Source: CAIPAT01 sp037144075 | Lineage (GTDB): Bacteria; Verrucomicrobiota; Lentisphaeria; Victivallales; Victivallaceae | Length of the DNA stretch: 8,670 nucleotides | Reading direction: 5' to 3' | NCBI GenBank assembly: GCA_037144075.1 | Contig: JBAWXM010000215.1 | Span: forward strand, 1 to 8,670 | In this document: positions 1 to 6,707 of the stretch, piece after piece | Layout: each line of letters starts with the position of its first letter | How positions within the stretch are numbered: position 1 is the first letter of the stretch | Translations under genes and position numbers: made by a program | Notes under the pieces: model-generated | Seen by the model: only the letters and a program-made list of their open reading frames with translations | Told to the model about the DNA's origin: nothing | Database searches by the model: none

Positions 1-87
1 CAAAGGCATTCGGGAGAAGCGCGAAGATGTAAAGGTTATTTCTTTACGGCTCCTATACCGGTAAAAAATATTTTAGCAAGTTTCAGT

Positions 88-1392
88 TTATTCAAGCGGG
101 CCGACTTGCGGGAGGGCAGGGGGGCGCGACAGATGTCCGGGCGGCTGCCGGTTTTCCGGGCCGCCGCGCTCGGCGGTGTAGCCGCCTTCAATGGCGGGTC
201 CGGACGTTTTTAGTCTGGCTTTGCCGCTTCTGACGCAGCGGACATAATTATAAATGCGGATATCATCACCCTGCGGTCCGCGGCCGTCTTTCCATTTTAA
301 CGGATCGCCGGATTTGGGATCGCTGCGCTGTGCGCCCGCGCCGTGAACGTCCATTTTGACGCCGTGCATTGTTCCCATCGCCCTTCCGAAGGCGATGTAT
401 GCGGCGGCGCCGCAGGTGCGGTGTTCCAGATGCGTGGTGGATGTCCAGAAATATGATTCCGGGCTGTTGATATTGAAGATATGGTCAATGGCCGGGCCGC
501 GCGCGGCGGAGCTGGTCGCCTCGGGGGCATGGGTGTAATCCACAATGCTCTGCAATTCCTTGGCATTCGGGAGCCGCCAGTCATTATAACCAGCGCATTT
601 GATATTCTCCGCATATTTCAAGGATTCCTGCCAGTTCATTTTGGTTTTGCTGTCGTCTTTCGTCCACATCAAGCCGGTTGCCATGTCGCTGACGGTGCCG
701 TCGCCGTTGTCCTTGAAGTCGTTTTTGCCGTAAGCCGGATTGCCGCGGACATAGCGGACGAACTGTTTGTTCCGGCGTCCGCCGGGCATTTGCAGCGGGT
801 AGCCCTTGATGCGTCCGTCGGCGAAATTAACGCCGAATACGGTCGGGTTGCCGTTCATGGTTTTGCCCGCGTAAATAGTGGATGATCTGTACTGCGCGTC
901 AATCAGGCGGTCGCCTTTGGATTCATCGCCATAGACGAAATCGAAAAATCCGGTATCAATATATGGCTTGGAGTCCGCCGCGGTGCGGCTGCTGTATCCC
1001 CGGAAATCGATCAGTGAATAAAGCTCTTTGATGCCCGGCACGCGCCAGTCGCTGTAACCTCCAAGCCGGCAGGCTTTAGCCCCGGCGGCGGCCTGCTCAT
1101 GAGTTGTTTTATTTTTCAGGTCGGGCGTCTTCTGCCACATCAGTCCGGTATTAAGATCGCTGACGGTGCCGTCGCCGTTGTCTTTATATGCCGGAATATT
1201 GCCCTCATACTGCGCGTCCTGGCCGTGGAAAGCGGCGCCGCGTTCAGGATAAGTAATTTCCTTGTCAGTGGAAAAGCACCTGTTCTGTCCGGTATCCACA
1301 ATCGTATAGGGATGGACAGGTACAGATTCCGCGCAGACTGCGGACAGTCCGCCCAGCAGCAGGTAACTTCCAATCCTTACAATCGCTTTCAT
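88..1392 (-). CDS. Exported protein with two tandem DUF1566 (Lcl_C) domains
   Basis: A 434-residue secreted protein of unknown role. Residues 1-21 form a signal peptide: basic start (K2, R6), hydrophobic core YLLLGGL, and a likely signal peptidase I cut after AVCA. No lipobox is seen. Two copies of the DUF1566/Lcl_C domain follow, at about 68-218 and 225-388. Each opens with DNGDGTVSD followed by TGLMW (71-79 and 228-236) and carries a GY-x-DWR-P-x-KEL motif (112-123 and 268-279). The repeat is so recent or constrained that 26 bases of DNA are identical at 686-711 and 1157-1182. Family members are surface or secreted proteins, and some (the Legionella collagen-like protein) are adhesins; binding is an inference here. 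The last 45 residues are rich in Pro and Gly and lie outside the domain. The start is supported by AAAGGA (1400-1405) seven bases upstream. It stands alone, divergent from mgtA. Confidence 0.9.
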   Translation of the reverse strand: MKAIVRIGSYLLLGGLSAVCAESVPVHPYTIVDTGQNRCFSTDKEITYPERGAAFHGQDAQYEGNIPAYKDNGDGTVSDLNTGLMWQKTPDLKNKTTHEQAAAGAKACRLGGYSDWRVPGIKELYSLIDFRGYSSRTAADSKPYIDTGFFDFVYGDESKGDRLIDAQYRSSTIYAGKTMNGNPTVFGVNFADGRIKGYPLQMPGGRRNKQFVRYVRGNPAYGKNDFKDNGDGTVSDMATGLMWTKDDSKTKMNWQESLKYAENIKCAGYNDWRLPNAKELQSIVDYTHAPEATSSAARGPAIDHIFNINSPESYFWTSTTHLEHRTCGAAAYIAFGRAMGTMHGVKMDVHGAGAQRSDPKSGDPLKWKDGRGPQGDDIRIYNYVRCVRSGKARLKTSGPAIEGGYTAERGGPENRQPPGHLSRPPALPQVGPLE

Positions 1393-1417
1393 CTTTCGTT
1401 CCTTTCCGGATACAGTT

Positions 1418-1448
1418 TAACCACAAGGCACAGAGACACAAAGAAATC
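1418..1448 (-). repeat. Left copy of CACAGAGACA-type intergenic repeat
   Basis: The plus strand reads AACCACAAGGCACAGAGACA then CAAAGAAATC. It is the inverted partner of 1601-1643, whose reverse complement starts AACCACAGAGACA and ends ACACAGAGAAAAC. It lies in the 5' untranslated part of the DUF1566 gene, 25 bases from its start codon. Sequences of this kind are common between genes in several uncultivated bacterial phyla. The role is unknown. Confidence 0.6.
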
Positions 1449-1600
1449 TAAATTTATCATTTCCATATACCCAATCACAACATGTATATATAGAAATATA
1501 GTATCAGTAATTATAATAAACAAGAACAGGTTGCCGAGTCAGCGGCGCCATAGTTTTATCAAATAGTAAATTGTCAACGGGGCAAATACAGAAATAAAAA

Positions 1601-1643
1601 GTTTTCTCTGTGTTCCCGCGACAGCGGGATGTCTCTGTGGTTG
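1601..1643 (+). repeat. Right copy of CACAGAGACA-type repeat, interrupted
   Basis: Inverted relative to the copy at 1418-1448. It reads GTTTTCTCTGTGT, then a 16-base palindrome, then TGTCTCTGTGGTT. Removing the palindrome and one TGT restores an uninterrupted CTCTGTGTCTCTGTGG unit, so the palindrome looks inserted into an older repeat. Confidence 0.6.
1614..1629. repeat. 16-base palindrome inside repeat, flanked by TGT
   Basis: TCCCGC (1614-1619), loop GACA, GCGGGA (1624-1629): a perfect six-base GC-rich stem with a four-base loop. It is bounded on both sides by TGT (1611-1613 and 1630-1632), which looks like a three-base target duplication. Its composition differs sharply from the AT-rich surroundings. 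It could be a very small mobile palindromic unit; no T-run follows, so a terminator role is unlikely. Confidence 0.55.
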
Positions 1644-1767
1644 GAAGGAGTTTCAGAAAGAGTTGTCCGGTTGCGTCCGAAGGCTCTGCGTAGCGTCAAT
1701 TTTTTATCTGTAAATTTACGTTTAGTTTCTTGCAAAAAGGCGGCAGTCGTCTATTTTAGGAGTTTTC

Positions 1768-1788
1768 ATGTTCATCAATATAACATAA
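1768..1788 (+). CDS. Six-codon upstream ORF (MFINIT) in the mgtA leader
   Basis: A minimal ORF (ATG to TAA, six residues) with a strong ribosome site AGGAG at 1758-1762, five bases before the ATG. Its stop codon (1786-1788) overlaps the AAAGGA ribosome site of the next short ORF, an arrangement that would allow termination-reinitiation coupling. It is short enough to arise by chance. A possible promoter TTGCAA (1730-1735) with TATTTT (1752-1757) would begin transcription too close to it to include the AGGAG, so a promoter further upstream would be required. Confidence 0.25.
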   Translation: MFINIT

Positions 1789-1797
1789 AGGAACGAT

Positions 1798-1902
1798 ATG
1801 CATTTAGAAATAGAAATGCAGGAACCTGACGAACCTGGCCCTAGTAGCCGGGCGGGATTCTTGTCGCTCCTGACTGTTTTTCTCAACAATAGCCGCAAAT
1901 AA
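1798..1902 (+). CDS. 34-residue ORF with EPDEPGP run, candidate mgtA leader peptide
   Basis: ATG at 1798 follows AAAGGA (1787-1792) by five bases, closely matching the ribosome site of the DUF1566 gene in this window. The product begins MHLEIEMQEPDEPGPSS and continues with a hydrophobic stretch (FLSLLTVFL) to NNSRK. An inner ATG at 1816 would give MQEPDEPGP at the very N-terminus. In enterobacteria the mgtA leader encodes MgtL, a short peptide whose N-terminal acidic/proline residues destabilise the ribosome at low Mg2+ and so raise mgtA transcription. The position 142 bases before mgtA and the EPDEPGP run fit that pattern. Against it: a TTGACA-type promoter candidate lies between this ORF and mgtA, and the 1831-1885 stretch could be a dispersed repeat that happens to be open. 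No homologue is recognised, and translation is unproven. Confidence 0.35.
   Translation: MHLEIEMQEPDEPGPSSRAGFLSLLTVFLNNSRK
1834..1852 (+). promoter_or_regulatory. Small hairpin inside the leader ORF
   Basis: CCUGGC (1834-1839) pairs with GCCGGG (1847-1852) around a seven-base loop, six pairs including one U-G. It begins just after the codons for EPDE, so a ribosome pausing or falling off at EPDEPGP would decide whether it forms. The pairing is visible; the regulatory role is inference, and six pairs alone could be chance. Confidence 0.3.
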
Positions 1903-1953
1903 GCTGTTCGGGAATTGTTTCAGGCAGCGCCATAAATCTAAAAATTCATACAG

Positions 1954-1986
1954 TTGACAGTATATTTTGTGATATCAAAATATACT
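1954..1986 (+). promoter_or_regulatory. Perfect 11-6-11 inverted repeat joined to a TTGACA -35
   Basis: AGTATATTTTG (1959-1969), centre TGATAT, CAAAATATACT (1976-1986): the two 11-base arms are exact reverse complements. The left arm shares its first base with a consensus -35 TTGACA (1954-1959). Possible -10 hexamers within the right half are AAATAT (1978-1983, spacing 18) and TATACT (1981-1986, spacing 21), neither ideal. A dimeric repressor here would cover the promoter of mgtA, about 60 bases before its start. As RNA it would form a weak AT-only stem; the T-run at 1999-2004 is too far away for a normal terminator. The regulator is unknown, and the site does not match the Fur consensus. Confidence 0.55.
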
Positions 1987-2044
1987 CCGTATTGATTGTT
2001 TTTTAACTTTGGCAAATATGCTTAAATATTATTAAGGCTGTCTC

Positions 2045-4702
2045 ATGGGATTTCTGGAAAAGACAAACAGAACGCTGCCCGCTGCTAAGGCGAACTCATT
2101 GAAAAAAGATGACGTCAACGCTAAAAGATTGTTCAGCCTCTGCTCACAGCCGGAGGACTCGGCATTTCGCGAGATCGGCAGCGCTCCCGCCGGATTGAAA
2201 AGCGAAGACGTTGAATCCAGGCTGGATGAATTCGGTGAGAATGTGTTCTTCAAAGGGCACACCCTGAATCCGGTTGTTGAAATCCTGCTGCGTTTCAAAG
2301 ATCCGCTGGTGATTCAGTTGCTGGTGATCTGTATTATCTCCTGTTTTATGGGCGATCTGCGGTCCCTGATTGTGGTCGGAGCCATGATTTTTATCAGCGT
2401 GTTTCTCTCCTATTTTCAGGAAAAAATGTCCAGCAAGGCCGTCGAGAAGCTGCAGACGATGATTCACTCGTCGACGATTGCGCTGCGTGACGGCGTTGAA
2501 TTGTCGATTCCGCTTAAAGATGTGGTGCCCGGCGACGTGGTGGTGCTGACCGCCGGTTCGATCATTCCCGCCGACGCCAGAATTATTCAGGCCAAAGACT
2601 TTTTCGTCAGCCAGTCGGCGCTGACCGGCGAGTCAATGCCGCTGGAAAAATACGCCTGTACCGCCTCCGTCACCGACGGAAACCCGCTGGAACTGCCGAA
2701 TGCCTGTTTCCAGGGCAGTAATGTAATCAGCGGTTCCGCTAAAGTCATGGTAATCAATACCGGGGACAGGACTTTTCTCGGGTCGGTTTCATCCTCGCTG
2801 ACTGCGGCCAAAGAGGATACCAGTTTCGATAAAGGCGTGGCGTCATTCGTCTGGCTGATGATCCGGTTTATGCTGGTCATGGTTTTCGCCACGTTCATGA
2901 TAGTGGGAATTACCAAGCACGACTGGATTCAGGCGCTACTCTTCGGACTGTCGGTGGCGGTCGGGCTTACCCCGGAAATGCTGCCGATGATTATGACATT
3001 CTGTCTTTCCAAAGGCGCCATCGTCATGTCGCGCAAGAAGGTGATTGTCAAGAAGCTGAAGGCTATCCAGAACTTCGGCTCCATGAATATTCTCTGCACG
3101 GACAAGACCGGGACGCTGACCCAGGATAAAATCATTCTGGAAAAACATATTGATGTGATTAACCGGGAAAGCGACGATGTGCTCCGATACGCCTACATGA
3201 ACAGCTTTTACCAGACGGGGCTGCGCAATCTGCTGGATAAAGCCATTCTGGCCAATAAAGATCTGGATGTCGAGAAAAACTGCCGCAAAGTGGATGAAAT
3301 CCCGTTCGATTTCGAGCGCAAACGGATGTCGGTCATCATTGACTATGAAGAAACCCATGTGCTGATCTGCAAAGGCGCGGTTGAAGAAGTCTTCAACTCA
3401 TGCGATAAATACCAGGTTGACGAGGAGATTTATCCGCTGATTGACATGATCAAGAGCGACCTCATTGAAGAATACCAGCGGCTCAGCGCTGACGGCTATC
3501 GCGTGCTGGCCGTTGCCTATAACGAATTTCCGCGGACCCGGGAAGTGTTCAGCGTCCAGGATGAAAAAGAGCTGATTCTGCTGGGGTATGTCGCGTTCTT
3601 CGATCCGCCCAAGGATTCCGCCGCCAGCGCCATCAAAGCGCTGCATAATTCCGGGGTCGAGGTGAAGATTCTTACCGGCGACAATGAGCTGGTGACCCAG
3701 AAAGTCTGCGAAGACGTCGGTCTGGTGGTTAATAAAGTCGTCACCGGCAGAGAGTTGTCGGAGATGAACGACGAAGAGTTCCGCGGCATCATCAAGGACG
3801 CCAATGTTTTTGCCCGTCTGACGCCGTCACAGAAGGAACAGATTATCAAAGGGTTGCGCGAAATGGGCAATGTGGTCGGATTCCTGGGCGACGGCATCAA
3901 CGACGCCTCGGCGATGAAGGCGGCGGACGTGGGGATCTCGGTGGATACCGCTGTGGATATCGCGAAAGAGGCGGCGGATATCATTCTGCTGGAACGCAGC
4001 CTGCTGGTGCTGGAAGACGGCATTATCGAAGGGCGGAAGGTTTTCGCCAACATTATCAAATATATAAAAATGAGCGCCAGTTCCAATTTCGGGAATATGT
4101 TCAGCGTGGTCGGCGGCGCTTATTTCCTGCCGTTCCTGCCGATGGCGCCGATCCAGGTATTGTTCAACAATCTGCTCTATGATGTTTCCCAGATCGGGAT
4201 TCCGACCGACCGTGTTGACGACGAATTTATCAAGAAGCCGCAGAAATGGGATATCACGTTTATCAGGAAATTCATGATGCGCATCGGCCCGATCAGTTCA
4301 ATATTCGACTATGCCACCTTTTTCCTGATGCTGTATTTCTTTAACTGCGTGCTGTTCTCCAATGCCGGAACGACGCCGGAAATGAAGATTTACTATGAGA
4401 AGCTGTTCCACACCGGCTGGTTCGTCGAGTCGCTGCTTTCGCAGACCTTGATCGTCTATATCATCCGCACCAATAAGATTCCGTTTTTTCAGAGCAGGCC
4501 GAGTCCGTTTATGGTGCTCATGACGCTGCTGGTAATGTCCGTCGCCTGCATTCTGCCATATTCGCCGTTCGCCTCTTATCTGGAACTGGTGCCGCTGCCG
4601 TGGACTTTCTGGCCGTGGATGGCGTTATTTATGTTAATGTACAGTGTTATCACCCATTTTGTTAAAGTCTGGTTTAACCGTAAATTCGAGGTTGCTAAAT
4701 GA
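2045..4702 (+). CDS. mgtA: Mg2+-importing P-type ATPase (P3B, MgtA/MgtB type)
   Basis: An inner-membrane ATPase that imports Mg2+ at the cost of ATP. At 885 residues it is close to the usual length of about 900. Order of parts: cytoplasmic N-terminus (1-75), transmembrane pair near 86-124, actuator domain with TGES (194-197), transmembrane pair near 268-325 with the M4 motif VGLTPEMLPM (306-315), phosphorylation site DKTGTLT (D353), nucleotide domain with KGA (443-445), TGDN (544-547) and the hinge GDGINDAS (615-622), then about six transmembrane helices from 678 to 875. The run GISVDTAVDIAKEAADIILLE (630-650) is characteristic of MgtA/MgtB rather than Ca2+ or heavy-metal pumps. All catalytic residues are present. 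AAGG (2034-2037) lies seven bases before the ATG. The stop overlaps the next gene's start. The structured leader upstream suggests control by Mg2+ or a repressor. Confidence 0.95.
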   Translation: MGFLEKTNRTLPAAKANSLKKDDVNAKRLFSLCSQPEDSAFREIGSAPAGLKSEDVESRLDEFGENVFFKGHTLNPVVEILLRFKDPLVIQLLVICIISCFMGDLRSLIVVGAMIFISVFLSYFQEKMSSKAVEKLQTMIHSSTIALRDGVELSIPLKDVVPGDVVVLTAGSIIPADARIIQAKDFFVSQSALTGESMPLEKYACTASVTDGNPLELPNACFQGSNVISGSAKVMVINTGDRTFLGSVSSSLTAAKEDTSFDKGVASFVWLMIRFMLVMVFATFMIVGITKHDWIQALLFGLSVAVGLTPEMLPMIMTFCLSKGAIVMSRKKVIVKKLKAIQNFGSMNILCTDKTGTLTQDKIILEKHIDVINRESDDVLRYAYMNSFYQTGLRNLLDKAILANKDLDVEKNCRKVDEIPFDFERKRMSVIIDYEETHVLICKGAVEEVFNSCDKYQVDEEIYPLIDMIKSDLIEEYQRLSADGYRVLAVAYNEFPRTREVFSVQDEKELILLGYVAFFDPPKDSAASAIKALHNSGVEVKILTGDNELVTQKVCEDVGLVVNKVVTGRELSEMNDEEFRGIIKDANVFARLTPSQKEQIIKGLREMGNVVGFLGDGINDASAMKAADVGISVDTAVDIAKEAADIILLERSLLVLEDGIIEGRKVFANIIKYIKMSASSNFGNMFSVVGGAYFLPFLPMAPIQVLFNNLLYDVSQIGIPTDRVDDEFIKKPQKWDITFIRKFMMRIGPISSIFDYATFFLMLYFFNCVLFSNAGTTPEMKIYYEKLFHTGWFVESLLSQTLIVYIIRTNKIPFFQSRPSPFMVLMTLLVMSVACILPYSPFASYLELVPLPWTFWPWMALFMLMYSVITHFVKVWFNRKFEVAK

Positions 4703-5481
4703 AAAGTCTGTTAAACGCGCTGCAGGAAGGCCGCCTGGTTGAACTTCCGGTCCATGAGAAAGAGAAAGTGCTGGAATATCTGGCGATTCTGATTGAGGCC
4801 ATTCCTGATATCGGCAACAACCAGGACATCGTTTCAGCCGTCAACAAGCGTGAAAAAACGTCCAATACCGGTATCGGCATGGGCGTGGCCTGTCCGCATG
4901 TCCGCGCCCTGCGCGACGACGGCGAGCTGTTCTGCGCGGTGGGCTGGTCTCCAGTGGGGATTGATTACGGGTCGCCTGACGGCAGAAAAGTCCATCTGGT
5001 GATCATGTATTATATCCCGAATTCGCAGCGCAACTCCTACCTGAAAGAAGTCTCCGGTCTGGCCAAGGCGATCAAAAATACCGACGCCTATCAGTTTCTC
5101 TCCAGCATTCCAGATTTGCAAAGTTTGCGCGGCAAACTGCTGGACTGGATGGAATTAGCCACCGATAAGGCGACCCCGGACTTTAAAGCCCGGATGATCA
5201 AGCTGGAGGATAAACAGATCGTGGCCGCCAACGCGGCGGAATCGGTTAAAACGACTAAATTCACAGTAGTGCCGTTTTCGGTTCTGGTCACGGACTCCGC
5301 CAGGTGTACGGTTCTGGCGAAAGATGCCGACCTGATGGAAAAACTGGAAGGGGCGAATGATTTTGCCTCCATGTTCAATAACGGACGCGATTTCGAGTAT
5401 GCCGGACATCATATTTCAGTAGTTTCGGAGGCGGCTTTCGCCAAAGACCGTTTTCTGTACGAGTGTGTCGCCGTAAAATAA
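4699..5481 (+). CDS. PTS EIIA-like (fructose/Ntr type) protein coupled to mgtA
   Basis: A 260-residue soluble protein. Residues 1-150 resemble the EIIA domain of the fructose/nitrogen PTS family: the KREKTSNTGIGMGVACPHVR segment (50-69) matches the usual 'R-x-x-x-S/T-TGIG-x-G-x-A-x-PH' site, with phospho-accepting histidine at H67. The following hydrophobic strand VHLVIMYYIP (98-107) and KAIKNTDAYQFLSSI (123-137) also fit. Residues 150-260 are a C-terminal region I do not recognise. ATG overlaps the mgtA stop as ATGA (4699-4702), with GAGG (4688-4691) seven bases upstream, so translation is probably coupled. No EIIB, EIIC, EI or HPr is present in the window. Family knowledge: EIIANtr regulates K+ uptake through protein contacts. 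A similar control of MgtA, or of its expression, is inferred and not shown. Confidence 0.82.
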   Translation: MKSLLNALQEGRLVELPVHEKEKVLEYLAILIEAIPDIGNNQDIVSAVNKREKTSNTGIGMGVACPHVRALRDDGELFCAVGWSPVGIDYGSPDGRKVHLVIMYYIPNSQRNSYLKEVSGLAKAIKNTDAYQFLSSIPDLQSLRGKLLDWMELATDKATPDFKARMIKLEDKQIVAANAAESVKTTKFTVVPFSVLVTDSARCTVLAKDADLMEKLEGANDFASMFNNGRDFEYAGHHISVVSEAAFAKDRFLYECVAVK

Positions 5482-5484
5482 CAT

Positions 5485-5505
5485 CCGGCATCCGGTACCG
5501 GCCGG
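5485..5505 (+). terminator. Weak GC-rich hairpin after the mgtA-EIIA pair
   Basis: CCGGC (5485-5489) pairs with GCCGG (5501-5505) around an 11-base loop that itself contains the palindrome CCGGTACCGG. Only TTT follows, so intrinsic termination would be weak. It starts three bases after the EIIA stop codon and is the only terminator candidate before purM. Confidence 0.35.
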
Positions 5506-5512
5506 TTTCATA

Positions 5513-5518
5513 TATAAT
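5513..5518 (+). promoter_or_regulatory. Possible purM -10 hexamer
   Basis: A perfect TATAAT about 120 bases before the purM start, in a gap with an otherwise AT-rich leader. No good -35 lies at the right distance. A second TATAAT at 5615-5620 is too close to the ribosome site (AAAGG 5623-5627) to serve purM. I saw no purine riboswitch core in the leader. Confidence 0.22.
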
Positions 5519-5637
5519 GTAACAAAAGACAAGTTTTACGGAATTAATTTTGCATTCGCGCAACGGCGATTTAAATTAACATGCTAATAATAAATGTTCA
5601 TTTCATTACAAATATATAATATAAAGGTAAAAAAGCA

Positions 5638-6684
5638 GTGAGTACTAAAGGGGTAAAAAGCGACCTTTACAAGGCGGCGGGCGTGGATATTGATCTGGCG
5701 ACGAATCTTCTGGGAAAAGTAAAAGCCAGGCTTGGCGCCACGCGCCGTCCGGAAATGCTGGCTCCGATCGGCGGCTTCGGCGGCCTGTTCCAGATTGATC
5801 TGAGCAAATACAAGCAGCCTGTCCTGGTGTCCAGCATCGATGGCGTAGGCACAAAACTGATGGTCGCTGCGATGATGAATAAATATGACACTATCGGTTT
5901 TGATATCGTCAATCACTGTATCAATGACATTTCGGTGCAGGGGGCGGAACCGGTCTATTTTATGGATTACATCGGTATCGGCAAACTGCGCAGTCCGCTT
6001 TATGAAAACGTGCTGTTCGGGATTGCCGACGCCTGCAAAGCAGCCGGCTGCGCGGTCCTCGGCGGCGAAACTGCGGAAATGCCGGGCATGTACGGCAATG
6101 AATTCGACCTGGTCGGCGTAATTACCGGCGTGGTGGAAAAAGACAAGCTCATCACCGGCGAAAATATCAAATCCGGGCATCTGGCAATCGGTCTGGCTTC
6201 CAACGGTCTTCACACGAACGGCTACAGTCTGGCGAGAAAAATACTTTTTGAGCAGAACAAATATACAGTAAACAGCAAGCCGAAAGGATTGAACGAGTCA
6301 ATCGGCAATGCGCTGCTGAAACCGCATACATGCTACTGGTCCGCCATTAAGCAGGCAATGGATAAAGGTTTGAACCTGGACGGCATTGCCCATATTACCG
6401 GCGGCGGACTGTATGACAACGTGCCGCGCGTTCTTCCTGCCGGCGTTGATGTGGTTTTTGACAGCAGCGCACTGCCGATGCCGCCGATTTTTAAACTGCT
6501 TGTCGAAAAGGGCAATGTCAGTCATGAAGAAGCATACCGTGTATTCAACATGGGTTTCGGCATGGTCTGGTTTGTTCCATCAAAAGAAGCTGCCAAAGCA
6601 CTGAAGATCTGCAAGGCGGCGGGATTCAATGCCGCTGTTTGCGGCGAAGTCGTAAAAGGCAGCCGGCGCGTAACTGTAAACTGA
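5638..6684 (+). CDS. purM: Phosphoribosylformylglycinamidine cyclo-ligase (AIR synthetase)
   Basis: Catalyses the fifth step of de novo purine synthesis, closing the imidazole ring: FGAM plus ATP gives AIR, ADP and phosphate. At 348 residues it has the normal bacterial length of about 345. Diagnostic PurM segments are all present: the glycine-rich GGFGG (45-49), SSIDGVGTK (65-73), NDISVQGAEP (96-105), LGGETAEMPGMY (141-152), SNGLHTNGYSLAR (188-200), AHITGGGLYDN (251-261) and FNMGFGM (303-309). It acts in the cytosol as a dimer. The start is GTG at 5638, supported by AAAGG (5623-5627) ten bases upstream and by the conserved spacing to the domain; no in-frame ATG fits better. It is separated from the EIIA gene by 156 bases and followed closely by the permease gene. 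No other purine gene is in the window. Confidence 0.97.
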   Translation: MSTKGVKSDLYKAAGVDIDLATNLLGKVKARLGATRRPEMLAPIGGFGGLFQIDLSKYKQPVLVSSIDGVGTKLMVAAMMNKYDTIGFDIVNHCINDISVQGAEPVYFMDYIGIGKLRSPLYENVLFGIADACKAAGCAVLGGETAEMPGMYGNEFDLVGVITGVVEKDKLITGENIKSGHLAIGLASNGLHTNGYSLARKILFEQNKYTVNSKPKGLNESIGNALLKPHTCYWSAIKQAMDKGLNLDGIAHITGGGLYDNVPRVLPAGVDVVFDSSALPMPPIFKLLVEKGNVSHEEAYRVFNMGFGMVWFVPSKEAAKALKICKAAGFNAAVCGEVVKGSRRVTVN

Positions 6685-6707
6685 TGTTATAATTTATGGG
6701 GTTGAAA

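Larger units (their letters stand above)
1393..2044. other. 652-base divergent intergenic region, mostly AT-rich
   Basis: This stretch separates the minus-strand DUF1566 gene from mgtA and contains no large gene. Its left part holds an inverted pair of CACAGAGACA-type repeats around an AT-rich core (about 1449-1600). Its right part (1758-2044) holds the likely mgtA leader: two short ORFs with good ribosome sites, a small hairpin and an 11-6-11 inverted repeat. A possible minus-strand promoter for the DUF1566 gene is TTGACA at 1572-1577 with TATGGC at 1547-1552, but the 19-base spacing is poor. A perfect TATAAT on the minus strand at 1510-1515 lacks a clear -35. I found no tRNA-like or rRNA sequence. 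Confidence 0.7.

Noticed and set aside
29..47. GTAAAG/CTTTAC inverted repeat as a terminator for the DUF1566 gene
   Set aside because: Only six pairs, AT-rich, with no T-run on the minus strand side. Too weak to call.
1..213. Plus-strand frame open from the window edge to a TAG at 211-213
   Set aside because: It lies antisense to the GC-rich tail of the DUF1566 gene for most of its length and its translation matches nothing I recognise. High GC makes antisense frames open by chance.
1629..1829. 66-residue plus-strand ORF in the intergenic region
   Set aside because: No ribosome site suited to its start, basic and patternless product, and it starts inside the repeat palindrome. It runs through the two better-supported short ORFs.
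1834..1852. Hairpin as an intrinsic terminator
   Set aside because: No T-run follows, and the pairing lies within an open reading frame. It is kept only as a possible leader hairpin.
1903..2044. M-box (ykoK) Mg2+ riboswitch before mgtA
   Set aside because: I looked for the conserved M-box core and found no convincing match. A covariance-model search would settle it.
5584..6213. 209-residue minus-strand ORF across purM
   Set aside because: It is a shadow of the clear purM reading frame on the other strand and shows no family features.
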